Positions 5,749-13,699 are shown, counted from the first letter of the stretch. The stretch is DNA of 28,167 nucleotides from UBA525 sp964589765 (GCA_964589765.1 CAZPUM010000017.1:1-28167), one strand, 5' to 3'. The notes: generated from the letters alone by a model not told the origin. Made by a program: numbers and translations.

Positions 5749-7161
5749 ATGACACTCGATAGATTAGTAGGGAACAGTAAGGTTGTAGCAGTTATTTGCA
5801 ACCAGTGGGGAGACACAGGAAAAGGAAAGTTTTCAGATTACTTTGCCAGCAGTTGGGCAGATGTTATAGCCCGTGGAACAGGTGGAAACAATGCAGGCCA
5901 CACTGTATGTCTGAACGGTAACAAAAGAATTTTCCATCTTCTTCCATCAGGCATAACTGAGGATGGTAACGGCAAGATTAACATTATGGGCCAGGGCATG
6001 GTAATAGATTTAGAATCCCTATCTAAAGAGATGGATGATGTTGTTGAACTCGGTGGCTCTTATGACAACCTGATGATTAGCGAGGATGCACATCTTATAC
6101 TTCCTTATCATGTTGAAAGAGATAAGAAAAAAAACCAGAGCCAGAAAGATGGGGGGATTGGCAGTACTGGTCGAGGAATTGGCCCTTGCTACGCAGACAA
6201 AACACGAAGAACCGGTGTGAAGATGAGAGATCTTCTCGACCAGAAAAGGCTTTTTGATGCAATTGATAAAATGGCTCGAGAGTACGACTCAGAAATCTCT
6301 CCTAGCCAGGTTGTTTCTGATTTGAAACCTTATATCGATAGAATACAGAACCACATAAGAGATACATTCAGCGAAATTCACAGACTAATTGCCAGCGGTC
6401 ATAAAATTCTTCTTGAAGGCGCACAAGGGCTTTTGTTGAGTATAGAGCACGGAACTTACCCCTACGTTACATCTTCTGATTGTTCAATAAATGGGACTGC
6501 TAACGGAGTAGGCATTTCTGCTCAAGCGGTTGACAAGTGCTTTGGTATCGTAAAATACCCCTTCATGACCCGTGTTGGAGGAGGACCTTTCCCCACTGAA
6601 CTTGGAGGCAGAATCTCTGAGGAGTATTGCGGAGAAGAGCACACCATGATTGAGGAGCTTGACCGTAATTGTATCCATCATGAAAATGGAGAGTACGACC
6701 CTGATTGTGATGAGATAAAACAACTAATGAACTCTCATTTGCCTTTCAATAAGGGAGTAGGAATAAGGCTTGCGGCAGGAGAGTATGGAGCCACTACTGG
6801 CAGACCTAGAAGAATTGGGTGGACCGATGCCGTTGCTGCCAGGTACGCTGTCAGAATTAACGGGCCCCATATGATCTTAACAAAAGCTGATGCCATTTCA
6901 GGTATTGATAGTTTCAAAATAGCTTCTTCATACAGTGGAAGAGGAAACGGAACTGATTTCCCAAGAGATGCTAACATCCTTAGAAAAGTAAACCCGAATT
7001 TTACCGAGTTTGATGGTTATGGCCCCATACGAGACTGCCGAGATTATGAAGAACTCCCCGAATCCTTAAAGTTCTCTATCAAGTATCTTGAGATGTTCAC
7101 TGAAGGCAATGTTGTTGCTGTTTCAGTAGGCCCAGACCGTGAAGAGACCATTGTGAGATAA
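5749..7161 (+). CDS. purA: Adenylosuccinate synthetase
   Basis: The enzyme joins IMP and aspartate with GTP, the first committed step to AMP. The 470-residue protein shows the N-terminal QWGDTGKGKFSD motif (19-30), GGNNAGHTV with catalytic His51, GSTGRGIGP, TRVGGGPFPTELGG and TTGRPRRIGWTDAVAARY. The catalytic Asp22 is present, but the usual GDEGKGK reads GDTGKGK (Glu to Thr). Length matches the long bacterial/haloarchaeal form rather than the roughly 340-residue form of many archaea. The promoter is separate from the divergent tRNA-Ser(GGA). Confidence 0.95.
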   Translation: MTLDRLVGNSKVVAVICNQWGDTGKGKFSDYFASSWADVIARGTGGNNAGHTVCLNGNKRIFHLLPSGITEDGNGKINIMGQGMVIDLESLSKEMDDVVELGGSYDNLMISEDAHLILPYHVERDKKKNQSQKDGGIGSTGRGIGPCYADKTRRTGVKMRDLLDQKRLFDAIDKMAREYDSEISPSQVVSDLKPYIDRIQNHIRDTFSEIHRLIASGHKILLEGAQGLLLSIEHGTYPYVTSSDCSINGTANGVGISAQAVDKCFGIVKYPFMTRVGGGPFPTELGGRISEEYCGEEHTMIEELDRNCIHHENGEYDPDCDEIKQLMNSHLPFNKGVGIRLAAGEYGATTGRPRRIGWTDAVAARYAVRINGPHMILTKADAISGIDSFKIASSYSGRGNGTDFPRDANILRKVNPNFTEFDGYGPIRDCRDYEELPESLKFSIKYLEMFTEGNVVAVSVGPDREETIVR

Positions 7162-7500
7162 TCACTCAGAAACGTCCAAGATCTCCGATAGAGACTTCTG
7201 TTTTCCTGGTTCTATAGGAGGAGCAGTGGAACAAGACTGGTTATTTTCACTTTGTTTTAGGTGTTCACGAATATGAGAAACAGTAAATAAAGCCGCACCA
7301 ATAGATACTTCATGAAAAAATAGCGGGATATTTGGAAGTGCAGAAACCCCAACTTTCGCTGCAGTAACATACCAAGGGTCAGTTACAGGATTGCCATTAA
7401 AAACTCCAAAATATACTAATGAAGTAAGAACTGATGGAGGTAGTGCCAAAGAACCGTACAGATTCATTCTTTCTCTTTTTGTGTAACCCATACTTTCCAT
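7162..7500 (-). CDS. Small membrane protein of unknown function
   Basis: The 112-residue protein has two probable membrane helices. One covers residues 16-34 (GSLALPPSVLTSLVYFGVF) and the other about residues 54-76 (ALPNIPLFFHEVSIGAALFTV). A charged, Ser/Pro-rich tail follows. A second ATG at 7491 (protein 109 aa, MGYTKRERMNLYG) fits leaderless initiation better, since the TTTAAA TATA core lies about 20 nt before it. The stop abuts the purA stop, so the genes converge with no gap. No family recognised. Confidence 0.6.
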   Translation of the reverse strand: MESMGYTKRERMNLYGSLALPPSVLTSLVYFGVFNGNPVTDPWYVTAAKVGVSALPNIPLFFHEVSIGAALFTVSHIREHLKQSENNQSCSTAPPIEPGKQKSLSEILDVSE

Positions 7501-7584
7501 TTGTGTTTAAATTCCCATATTGTGTGACTACCACACAGTAGTTAAATATTTTTCGCATCTCTAATACCCATAAACATACAAAAA

Positions 7585-7594
7585 CTTTATATAT
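7585..7594 (+). promoter_or_regulatory. TATA box and long leader of the DAC-like gene
   Basis: CTTTATATAT predicts a start site near 7615 and a leader of about 70 nt before the ATG at 7684, with AAAGGGG as ribosome-binding site. The leader can pair ACCG (7625-7628) with CGGT (7658-7661) around a GAGT/ACTC hairpin. Confidence 0.45.
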
Positions 7595-7683
7595 GTGTAA
7601 ATCAGTATACTTTTTACCACACCAACCGCCGTGAGTGTCGATAGACTCGATTTCTCTCGGTAAATTGCGACAAAGGGGTAAAA

Positions 7684-8412
7684 ATGTACGACAACCTGAG
7701 CTACCGACAGGAAAACCTTGAAGCCTTACTAAACGGCAACATACCCGAACATCTTGTTCCAAAGATGATGGAGTACTACGGGCATCTAAGAAGACACGAG
7801 GATCTTGAAAAAGAGAGGATGGCCATTCGAGAAAGAACCGTTGTTAGAAAAGAACTAATTCAAGGTGCGTACAATGCGGCTAAACATTACGCAGCTCTTA
7901 CATTCGACCCTGAAAAAGAACGTGGCGACGAAACAAGGTGCGGAGGTTTACTGATTCTACTAGGAGACTGGGACGAACCAGGAATGTCATCCGCATTCAT
8001 ATCCTCCGATGGAGGCAGACTGCCTGCACAGATAGAGTACGAATCTGAAACGGCACCCGGAACAGAACTTTCTGATATTCTTGAACAATACTCAAGAGAC
8101 CCCCACAGAAACGAACATGACTTGGCAATCTTCCTACACTACAACGACTCGAACGTCAAAGCAAAGAATGTTCACGTTGAAGGTGTCAGAGGTACCATGC
8201 TAAGCCCTGAACCAAACGGTTTTACAGGAGGAAGTAGGTTCCGCGCTGCAAGATACTTCTCCCAGCACAATCCTGACGCAGTAAGTGTAATGGTATCAGC
8301 AGGAGAAGCTGCCGTCTACGTTATTCAGAATGGTCGCGTAAAAATTATGTACGACATAGAGAAATCAGAAGAAAACAATTATGAAGAACTAGAGGTTCTT
8401 AATTACAACTGA
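7684..8412 (+). CDS. Divergent diadenylate cyclase (DAC/DisA_N)-like protein
   Basis: The 242-residue protein starts with about 60 helical residues. Residues 85-225 then follow the order and spacing of a DAC domain, the fold that makes c-di-AMP: a first strand CGGLLILLGD (86-95), ELSDILEQYSRDPHRNEHDLAIFL at the position of the helix and LHDGA motif (here HDLA, 145-148), and GGSRFRAARYF (182-192) at the position of GTRHRAA. The strand pair DAVSVMVS / AAVYVIQNGRV at the end matches the DAC DA..VVVSEE...IS.A.NG pattern. Both catalytic signatures are altered (DGA to DLA, RHR to RFR). No transmembrane segment is visible. It may be an active divergent enzyme or a non-catalytic nucleotide sensor. 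Confidence 0.6.
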   Translation: MYDNLSYRQENLEALLNGNIPEHLVPKMMEYYGHLRRHEDLEKERMAIRERTVVRKELIQGAYNAAKHYAALTFDPEKERGDETRCGGLLILLGDWDEPGMSSAFISSDGGRLPAQIEYESETAPGTELSDILEQYSRDPHRNEHDLAIFLHYNDSNVKAKNVHVEGVRGTMLSPEPNGFTGGSRFRAARYFSQHNPDAVSVMVSAGEAAVYVIQNGRVKIMYDIEKSEENNYEELEVLNYN

Positions 8413-9096
8413 TTACCATGCTCTTTTTATATCGAGTTCAGCACGAACCTGATGGTATAAAGTGTTCTCATACATCCTGTTGAATTTATCAAATTGGTCT
8501 CCTTCCAACACAAGGGGCACATTTCTCTTCGCAATCTTTCTTGTTCGCCCCTCAGATCTTACAACAAATTCTAAATCACCATCCGCATCATCATCCCTTA
8601 GAACAGTCATCTCAACCCTACCAGGAAGGTTTTTTACCAGTTCGACAGCTATAGAACGCTCACCAGGTTTGGCAATATAGATAGCATCAGCATCATCATA
8701 ACCTGCAGGTTGTTTGATGTCAAATTTCAAGTGTTTTGATTCCCTATGATTGTATCTGTGTCTGTAATATTGTAAGTCAAACCAAAAATTATTCCTCCAA
8801 TCCCAGTACCCCCACCCATAAGGACTGTAAATTCTGTGGTGATAAACATCAACCCTTGGCCTTCTTATGGTTGGATTGGTGGGATTGTTCACCCTAGGAG
8901 GCACTACCTCACGCCTAGTAGGTCTTCTTGTCAAGGGCTGAGAACTTGGTTTCGCAGGGGGCTTTGGCTGTACTCTTTGAACAGTACTGCTTCGAACCCT
9001 TGGCTTTTCAGGCCGTTTAGGTTCATCTCCAAAAACTGCTGGAGCTGCCAGCATCATGCCCGAAACAAGTAGACCAGTGAGTAGTTTGCGCTTCAT
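8413..9096 (-). CDS. Secreted protein with Pro/Arg-rich linker and aromatic-rich segment
   Basis: The 227-residue protein begins with a Sec signal peptide (KRK, then LLTGLLVSGMMLAAPAVFG to about residue 23). Residues 24-80 are Pro, Arg and Lys rich and probably extended. Residues 84-115 are aromatic rich (YSPYGWGYWDWRNNFWFDL). Residues 120-227 look like a beta-rich domain with an acidic RDDDADGDLEF segment that could bind calcium. It should lie outside the membrane. The stop is adjacent to the convergent DAC-like gene stop. No family recognised. Confidence 0.7.
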   Translation of the reverse strand: MKRKLLTGLLVSGMMLAAPAVFGDEPKRPEKPRVRSSTVQRVQPKPPAKPSSQPLTRRPTRREVVPPRVNNPTNPTIRRPRVDVYHHRIYSPYGWGYWDWRNNFWFDLQYYRHRYNHRESKHLKFDIKQPAGYDDADAIYIAKPGERSIAVELVKNLPGRVEMTVLRDDDADGDLEFVVRSEGRTRKIAKRNVPLVLEGDQFDKFNRMYENTLYHQVRAELDIKRAW

Positions 9097-9149
9097 ATTA
9101 ACATAAATATTTCAAACTATAAAGAACTTCGTGACTACTACGAGGTTAA

Positions 9150-9224
9150 TGTGGGTGGAGGGATTTGAACCCCCGACTTCCAGATTATGAGTCTGGCGCT
9201 CCGACCAGGCTGAACTACACCCAC
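9150..9224 (-). tRNA. tRNA with CAU anticodon (elongator Met, or Ile2)
   Basis: The minus strand folds with acceptor GTGGGTG/CACCCAC, discriminator A and anticodon arm CCAGA-CTCATAA-TCTGG. The anticodon stem lacks the three consecutive G-C pairs of initiators, so it is elongator tRNA-Met or a C34-modified tRNA-Ile. These cannot be separated by eye. A TTTTTTAAAG TATA box near 9247-9256 lies about 28 nt before the tRNA. Confidence 0.9.
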
Positions 9225-9264
9225 GTCCTCTCCTGGAACAGACAGACCCTTTAAAAAAGTGCCG

Positions 9265-9678
9265 TCAAAGATATTGAGATATTTTCTTCTGCATTTCAGA
9301 AAGTTCTTCAGATTTAGCAGGACTTGTCTTTGTCCAGGAAAAAGCCCCATCCCCCTTGTTCCTGGGAATTAAATGGAAATGTGTGTGAAACACAGCTTGA
9401 CCCGCTGCTTCACCGTTGTTGATAAAAAAATTGAACCCTTCAGAACCTGTTGCGGTAACAATAGCCTGACCAATCTTCTGTGAAAACTCTAAAAGTTCAT
9501 TACCAAGATATTCAGGAAAATCAAGAAAATTTGTGTTGTGTTTTTTAGGTATCACCAAAGTGTGCCCCTGTTTTAACGGGTTAACATCTAGAAATGCCAA
9601 CAAGTTATCAGTCTCGCCTAATTTTGTACAGGGTATTTCTCCCTTCACAATTTTACAGAAGATACATTCATCCATCAT
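9265..9678 (-). CDS. HIT family nucleotide hydrolase/transferase
   Basis: The 137-residue protein matches the Hint/HIT group that hydrolyses nucleoside phosphoramidates or dinucleotide polyphosphates. The catalytic triad HTHFH spans residues 98-102 in QAVFHTHFHLIP. The N-terminal CIFCKIVKGEIP carries the Cys pair typical of zinc-binding members, and PLKQGHTLVIPKKH precedes the helix. The ATG lies inside the 3' end of the upstream gene (11-nt overlap), implying translational coupling. Downstream lies tRNA-Met with its own promoter. Confidence 0.92.
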   Translation of the reverse strand: MMDECIFCKIVKGEIPCTKLGETDNLLAFLDVNPLKQGHTLVIPKKHNTNFLDFPEYLGNELLEFSQKIGQAIVTATGSEGFNFFINNGEAAGQAVFHTHFHLIPRNKGDGAFSWTKTSPAKSEELSEMQKKISQYL

Positions 9679-10075
9679 TAAACACCTCGTTCTTTCCCTT
9701 ATTAAATTCTACGAGTTTTTTGTAAAGCTTTCCATCAGGCGCCCAGTCCTTAGCAGTCTCTCTGTCGGTTTTCCATTCTGTAGGCGAGATTCCAACAGAA
9801 ACAAGTGTTTCTAATACGCTCTCTTTTGTTTCCGCATCAGCATAAACTAAAAGCACTGGATCAAGTTTAAAAAAAGGGTCGATATCAGGACTGTTTTTGT
9901 TAGAGTATTTCGCAAGATAAAGAACACCTTGTTCAGTAAGAGAGTCAACCACCTGAACAGCTCTAAGAATATCATCCATCGGAGCCTCATAAATCCATTT
10001 ACCCCTTGAAGCACGGTCTAAAGCATCATATTTCTTACCATACACATATGTCCAGAATGCAAACTCCCTTATCAT
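9668..10075 (-). CDS. Unknown protein, weakly Bles03/DUF1917-like, abutting tRNA-Ala
   Basis: The 135-residue soluble protein has alternating helices and strands. Features such as GKWIYE, AKYSNKN, DPVLLVYADAETKESVLETL and the late EWKTDRETAKDW recall the Bles03/DUF1917 fold (putative phosphothreonine lyase-like), but the resemblance is by eye only. Its ATG lies 2 nt after the discriminator base of tRNA-Ala(CGC) on the same strand, so it probably shares the tRNA transcript and is released by tRNA 3' processing. It overlaps the HIT gene by 11 nt. Confidence 0.65.
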   Translation of the reverse strand: MIREFAFWTYVYGKKYDALDRASRGKWIYEAPMDDILRAVQVVDSLTEQGVLYLAKYSNKNSPDIDPFFKLDPVLLVYADAETKESVLETLVSVGISPTEWKTDRETAKDWAPDGKLYKKLVEFNKGKNEVFNDG

Positions 10076-10077
10076 TA

Positions 10078-10151
10078 TGGACGTGCCGGGATTTGAACCC
10101 GGAGTCTCCGCCTTGCGAAGGCGGCGTCATACCGGATTAGACCACACGCCC
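10078..10151 (-). tRNA. tRNA-Ala(CGC)
   Basis: The acceptor is GGGCGTG/CACGTCC, with the G3-U70 wobble pair that marks alanine tRNAs, and discriminator A. The anticodon arm is CCGCC-TTCGCAA-GGCGG with anticodon CGC. CCA is not encoded. It lies between tRNA-Ala(GGC) and a protein gene that starts 2 nt after its 3' end. Confidence 0.93.
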
Positions 10152-10154
10152 AAA

Positions 10155-10172
10155 TTGAAACATAGGTTTCAA
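10155..10172 (-). other. Perfect hairpin filling the tRNA-Ala spacer
   Basis: TTGAAAC (10155-10161) and GTTTCAA (10166-10172) form a 7-bp stem with a 4-nt loop that begins at the base after the discriminator of tRNA-Ala(GGC). Three T residues follow on the minus strand before tRNA-Ala(CGC). It could be a processing or attenuation element. Confidence 0.6.
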
Positions 10173-10244
10173 TGGACGCAGGGGGATTTGAACCCCCAGC
10201 CTCACGGCTGCCAGCCGTGCGCTCTACCGTTGAGCTATGCGCCC
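10173..10244 (-). tRNA. tRNA-Ala(GGC)
   Basis: The acceptor is GGGCGCA/TGCGTCC with the alanine G3-U70 pair and discriminator A. The anticodon arm CACGG-CTGGCAG-CCGTG gives anticodon GGC. CCA is not encoded. It is the first gene of a minus-strand chain that continues through tRNA-Ala(CGC) into two protein genes. Confidence 0.93.
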
Positions 10245-10268
10245 TCACGTCGTGGTGAATACGAAGCC

Positions 10269-10277
10269 ATTTTAAAT
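10269..10277. promoter_or_regulatory. Near-palindromic TATA box between tRNA-Ala(GGC) and the MFS gene
   Basis: ATTTTAAAT lies about 25 nt before the MFS ATG on the plus strand and about 29 nt before the first base of tRNA-Ala(GGC) on the minus strand. No other clear TATA box serves the tRNA, so one symmetric element may drive both directions. Confidence 0.5.
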
Positions 10278-10298
10278 CTATTGTATACGTGTTACACG

Positions 10299-11495
10299 AT
10301 GAACAATAGGGTTGTCAAACTTGGGCTTTTCGCAGCTCTTGCCGCTTTTGGCGGTTTCATGTACATGCCCTTTGTCAGTCCTCTGATAAAATCAGTACTC
10401 GAAGGCGGAGTAACCTATGGAATCCCCGTTGATATATGGCTAGGAATTTTTGCTGCAATAGGACCTTTAAGTTTGATTCTAGGAACCCATTTTATCGGTT
10501 CTCTCTCTGACGAAGTTGGAAGAAAAAAAGTTGCTTACGCAGGTTTGTCAATAACCTTTATTGGAATCCTGTTATATCTTACAACAAATAACCCACTTGT
10601 ATTCCTACTGGCAAGAGCTTGTGATTTACTGGGGTACTCAACCGTTCTCATGGTAACTCTTGCCAAAGCGAACGACCTAACTAAACAGAATGAGAGGGGA
10701 AAACAACAAGGAGTTTTTCTCAGCTTGTCCTTTCTTGGAAGTGTATTCGGGCCTCTGGCAGGAGCTTACTTGGCAACAAACGCTTTCCCGAAGGCACCGT
10801 TTGTAGCATCAATTTTTGTTGTTCTTATATTGTTTTCATACTTGCTTAGTACAAAAAAAGAAAAGTTCAAACCAGAACACTCTTCAAGTTTTAGCATATA
10901 TCATAACTGGAAAAAATTTCTCGGGTTCAGACAACTAAAAGGAATGGCGGTGCTCGGAATGACTATGCACGCACACGCACCCCTTCTGATTTTTTTCCTC
11001 CCCGTATATATTTTACAACTTTTCCCAGGACGATATGATTTTGTAGGTTACTCAATGGTAGCACTTGGAGTTCTAAAACCATTCCAATGGATTATTGGTA
11101 ACTATGTAGACAGGTTTGGAAAGGCAAAACTGACAATAGTCGGGTGTCTTATTGTAGGTTTATCCTTACTACTAATTCCTTTAGCACACACAATATGGCA
11201 ATTACTCTTAGTGCTTGTTTTATTCAGCGGAGGTGGCGCAGTGTGGAATATCGGTGCCTGGACGATAATGAGCACAATCGGTGAAGCAAATCATATTGAG
11301 GGCCACATTATCGGGAGTTACACAAGTATTTCTAAAGTTGGTGATTTAATAGCATCTCTCTCTTTTGGTTTAATAGCTTTCAAAGATGCTTATGCAGACC
11401 TTTTCTCGATTGGTGGATATATCGTATTAGTAGGAATACTCCTCTCTCTTTTCTTCCTTAGAGATATTACTTCTCTTAAGAGAACAGACCACTGA
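10299..11495 (+). CDS. MFS transporter
   Basis: The 398-residue protein has about 12 predicted membrane helices. The loop after helix 2 carries the MFS motif A (GSLSDEVGRKKV) and the second half has the equivalent IGNYVDRFGKAKL, showing the internal repeat of the superfamily. The frame is open far upstream through the divergent tRNAs, but the ATG at 10299 fits a leaderless start about 25 nt after ATTTTAAAT. The substrate cannot be inferred; drug or metabolite efflux is one possibility. Confidence 0.88.
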   Translation: MNNRVVKLGLFAALAAFGGFMYMPFVSPLIKSVLEGGVTYGIPVDIWLGIFAAIGPLSLILGTHFIGSLSDEVGRKKVAYAGLSITFIGILLYLTTNNPLVFLLARACDLLGYSTVLMVTLAKANDLTKQNERGKQQGVFLSLSFLGSVFGPLAGAYLATNAFPKAPFVASIFVVLILFSYLLSTKKEKFKPEHSSSFSIYHNWKKFLGFRQLKGMAVLGMTMHAHAPLLIFFLPVYILQLFPGRYDFVGYSMVALGVLKPFQWIIGNYVDRFGKAKLTIVGCLIVGLSLLLIPLAHTIWQLLLVLVLFSGGGAVWNIGAWTIMSTIGEANHIEGHIIGSYTSISKVGDLIASLSFGLIAFKDAYADLFSIGGYIVLVGILLSLFFLRDITSLKRTDH

Positions 11496-11505
11496 CAGGC
11501 GCTTA

Positions 11506-11513
11506 TTTTATAT
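11506..11513 (+). promoter_or_regulatory. TATA box of gltX
   Basis: TTTATATA (within TTATTTTATATACCC) lies about 20-24 nt before the gltX ATG, predicting a leaderless mRNA. It is 11 nt after the MFS stop. Confidence 0.55.
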
Positions 11514-11529
11514 ACCCTCCCTCGTCGCC

Positions 11530-13200
11530 ATGAGTATGGAGCTAAAGGTAAGGGTGGAAGCACACGCCCTGCTCAATGCAGTAAGGTATGGCCGAGCAAT
11601 TACAGGGAAGGTAATCCCGAAAATTCTTGGCGAATTCCCTGAAGCAAAGCAGAAAATGAAAGAGACCATGCCTCTTGTTGACGAGATTGTCAAAAAAGTT
11701 AACCTGATGGGTGATTCCGAAAGAATTTCTCGGTTACAAAAGATAGCTCCAGACCTACTTGAAAAACCTGAAAAAAAGAAGCGAGAACTTCCTGAACTAG
11801 AACATGCCATCCAAGGAAAGGTTGTTACAAGACTTCCTCCCGAACCGAGTAAATACAACCATCTTGGACACGCCCTGACCTTTATCATTAACGCAATATA
11901 CGCCAGAAGATATGAAGGAAAACTTGTCCTCAGATTTGAAGACGCTAACCCTGATAAAGTTAATCAGGAATTTGTTGATGAGATGTTGAAGGATATCACA
12001 GAGTACCTGGGAATTCAACCAGACGAAACAAGATTTGTTTCGGATGACATGGAACAGCTTATTCAGTATGCTGAACAACTTGTAAAACAAGGAGATGCTT
12101 TCATGTGTTTTTGTACACGCGAATCAATAAGTGAAAACAGAAGATTACACAAGGAGTGTGCTTGTAGAAATTCCTCGAAAGAAAACAACATGGAAGAGTG
12201 GCATAACTTTGTCAATGGCAAATATATGAACGGCGAGGCAACTCTAAGGTTCAAGGGAGATATGAACAGCAAAAACTCTGTTTTGCTCGACCCTGTTCTT
12301 TGGCGCGCAGTTAACACACCTCACTTCAAAAAAGGAGGCGCATACAAAATCTGGCCACTTTACGATTTCTATTCTGGAATAGAAGAACATTTGTGCGGGG
12401 TTACTCATGTTATAAGAAGCAACGAATTTGACCTTCGCGTAGAGTTACAGAATCTGATTCAAGAAAAACTCAGTCTTACAAAACCAAAAAATTTTCACTA
12501 TGGAAGGTTCAACATAACGGGCGCTACAACGAAAGGTCGCGAAATACGAGAAGGTATAGAAAAGGGAGAGTTTATCGGTTGGGATGACCCCAGACTTGTA
12601 ACTCTCAGAGCATTGAAGCGACGAGGAATCAGGAGGGATGCTTACTGGAAACTTGTTGAAGAGTTGGGTCTGAGTCCTTACCCAGTTAAGCTTGACTTCT
12701 CTATGCTTGCGGCAAAAAACAGAGAGATTATCGACCCTATTGCCCACAGATACAGTTTTATTGAAGAACCGATACGATTACATATTTCTGGTGTAGAAAA
12801 ACATCTTGTTACACAGCATTTACACCCTGACAAAAAAGATGGGGGCAGACAACTAATCTCTGAAGGCGAGTACTGGATTAGAGCCAGTGACGCTAAGATG
12901 TTCAAAGAAAGCGGGAAAATCAGACTTAAAGATGACCTTACCTTTGAACAAAGAGATGGCAAACACATATTTTTGTCAAGAGAGCCAGGTGCCAAATTTA
13001 TCATTAACTGGCTTCCTGCAGAGAACAATCTGCCATGTAAAATCAGGATGCCTGACGGAACTCTAAAAGAGGGGCTTGGAGAAAAAGGAATTCAGGACCT
13101 GAAAGTGGACGATATTGTTCAGTTTGAACGATTTGGTTTTTGTAGGTTGGACCGCGTAACAAAAGAGGGGGTGTTTGAATTCTGGTTCACCCACGATTAG
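11530..13200 (+). CDS. gltX: Glutamyl-tRNA synthetase, archaeal type
   Basis: The 556-residue class I synthetase charges tRNA-Glu; archaeal forms often also charge tRNA-Gln. Residues 1-90 are the helical archaeal N-terminal extension. The HIGH equivalent is HLGH at 111-114 in PPEPSKYNHLGHA. Cys193, Cys195, Cys210 and Cys212 suggest a zinc site. The KMSKS-equivalent region at 330-341 reads TGATTKGREIRE, where homologues usually have a STSK-type sequence, so the loop is unusual. GWDDPRLVTLRALKRRGI follows. The C-terminal beta-barrels end with VFEFWFTHD. GlnRS-like proteins are the only alternative; the archaeal-type layout favours GluRS. Confidence 0.95.
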   Translation: MSMELKVRVEAHALLNAVRYGRAITGKVIPKILGEFPEAKQKMKETMPLVDEIVKKVNLMGDSERISRLQKIAPDLLEKPEKKKRELPELEHAIQGKVVTRLPPEPSKYNHLGHALTFIINAIYARRYEGKLVLRFEDANPDKVNQEFVDEMLKDITEYLGIQPDETRFVSDDMEQLIQYAEQLVKQGDAFMCFCTRESISENRRLHKECACRNSSKENNMEEWHNFVNGKYMNGEATLRFKGDMNSKNSVLLDPVLWRAVNTPHFKKGGAYKIWPLYDFYSGIEEHLCGVTHVIRSNEFDLRVELQNLIQEKLSLTKPKNFHYGRFNITGATTKGREIREGIEKGEFIGWDDPRLVTLRALKRRGIRRDAYWKLVEELGLSPYPVKLDFSMLAAKNREIIDPIAHRYSFIEEPIRLHISGVEKHLVTQHLHPDKKDGGRQLISEGEYWIRASDAKMFKESGKIRLKDDLTFEQRDGKHIFLSREPGAKFIINWLPAENNLPCKIRMPDGTLKEGLGEKGIQDLKVDDIVQFERFGFCRLDRVTKEGVFEFWFTHD

Positions 13201-13314
13201 ACAAATTTTGGCTTTAGAGAGGTTATAAACCCCTTTTAAGAGGCATTCCATCAAAAAGTTTATATATTCCTTACTCAGATGCTTTACTAAAACAATATGT
13301 GAGGTGTTTTACAC

Positions 13315-13479
13315 ATGTCTTTAGTAGTAAAATCGAAGATTAAGGACCTGACCGGCGAGTTCAACGTCGCAGGAGATTTCGCGGACGCTCTAAACGCAAA
13401 GCTTGAGGAGCTTGTTCGTGACGCTATGAGAAGGGCTGAAGGTAACGGCCGAAGAACAATCATGGCGAAGGACTTGTAA
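13315..13479 (+). CDS. DUF1931-family small protein (histone-fold-like)
   Basis: A 54-residue gene starting MSLVVKSKIKDLTGEFNVAG and ending NGRRTIMAKDL. The pattern K-S-K-I-K, N-V-A-x-D-F, a long amphipathic helix LNAKLEELVRDAMRRAE and a final R-T-x-x-x-K-D-L matches the DUF1931 family, whose members have a histone-like helix-strand-helix and are widespread in small-genome archaea. The end resembles the loop-helix of histones that contacts DNA. A strong TTTATATA at about 13259-13266 and GAGGTG at 13300-13305 suggest high expression. A T-tract follows the stop. Confidence 0.75.
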   Translation: MSLVVKSKIKDLTGEFNVAGDFADALNAKLEELVRDAMRRAEGNGRRTIMAKDL

Positions 13480-13483
13480 GTCC

Positions 13484-13699
13484 TTAATTCTTTTTTTCAA
13501 TAAATCTTATCTCGAGCAACTCGCTTTTTAGTTGCTCAAGTTTTTCATATCTCTTGTCATCATCATATGCCAGAATCTCTTTTTTCTCAATTTTTTCAAG
13601 AGCATCACGATAATGTCTGTCCATTTTTCGCAGGCCATAATGTATCTTTGAGTGAATCGAAAGCTTCAGAAACGCCTGCTGAATAGGTGAAATTATCAT
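13484..13699 (-). CDS. Small basic/acidic helical protein, unknown
   Basis: The 71-residue protein is mostly helical and charged (MDRHYRDALEKIEKKEIL, then RYEKLEQLKSELLEIRFI). Its ATG overlaps the stop of the upstream gene (ATGA), which suggests a coupled two-gene operon. A later ATG (Met26, MDRHY) is an alternative start. No family recognised; it may be a partner of the coiled-coil protein upstream. Confidence 0.5.
   Translation of the reverse strand: MIISPIQQAFLKLSIHSKIHYGLRKMDRHYRDALEKIEKKEILAYDDDKRYEKLEQLKSELLEIRFIEKKN
13489..13497 (+). terminator. T-tract after the DUF1931 gene
   Basis: TTCTTTTTTT begins about 10 nt after the stop and fits archaeal oligo-T termination. It overlaps the 3' end of the convergent small gene. 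Confidence 0.45.

Noticed and set aside
10077..10298. N-terminal extension of the MFS ORF through both tRNA-Ala genes
   Set aside because: It is read across the antisense of two well-folded tRNAs and the promoter; the ATG at 10299 is a standard leaderless start.
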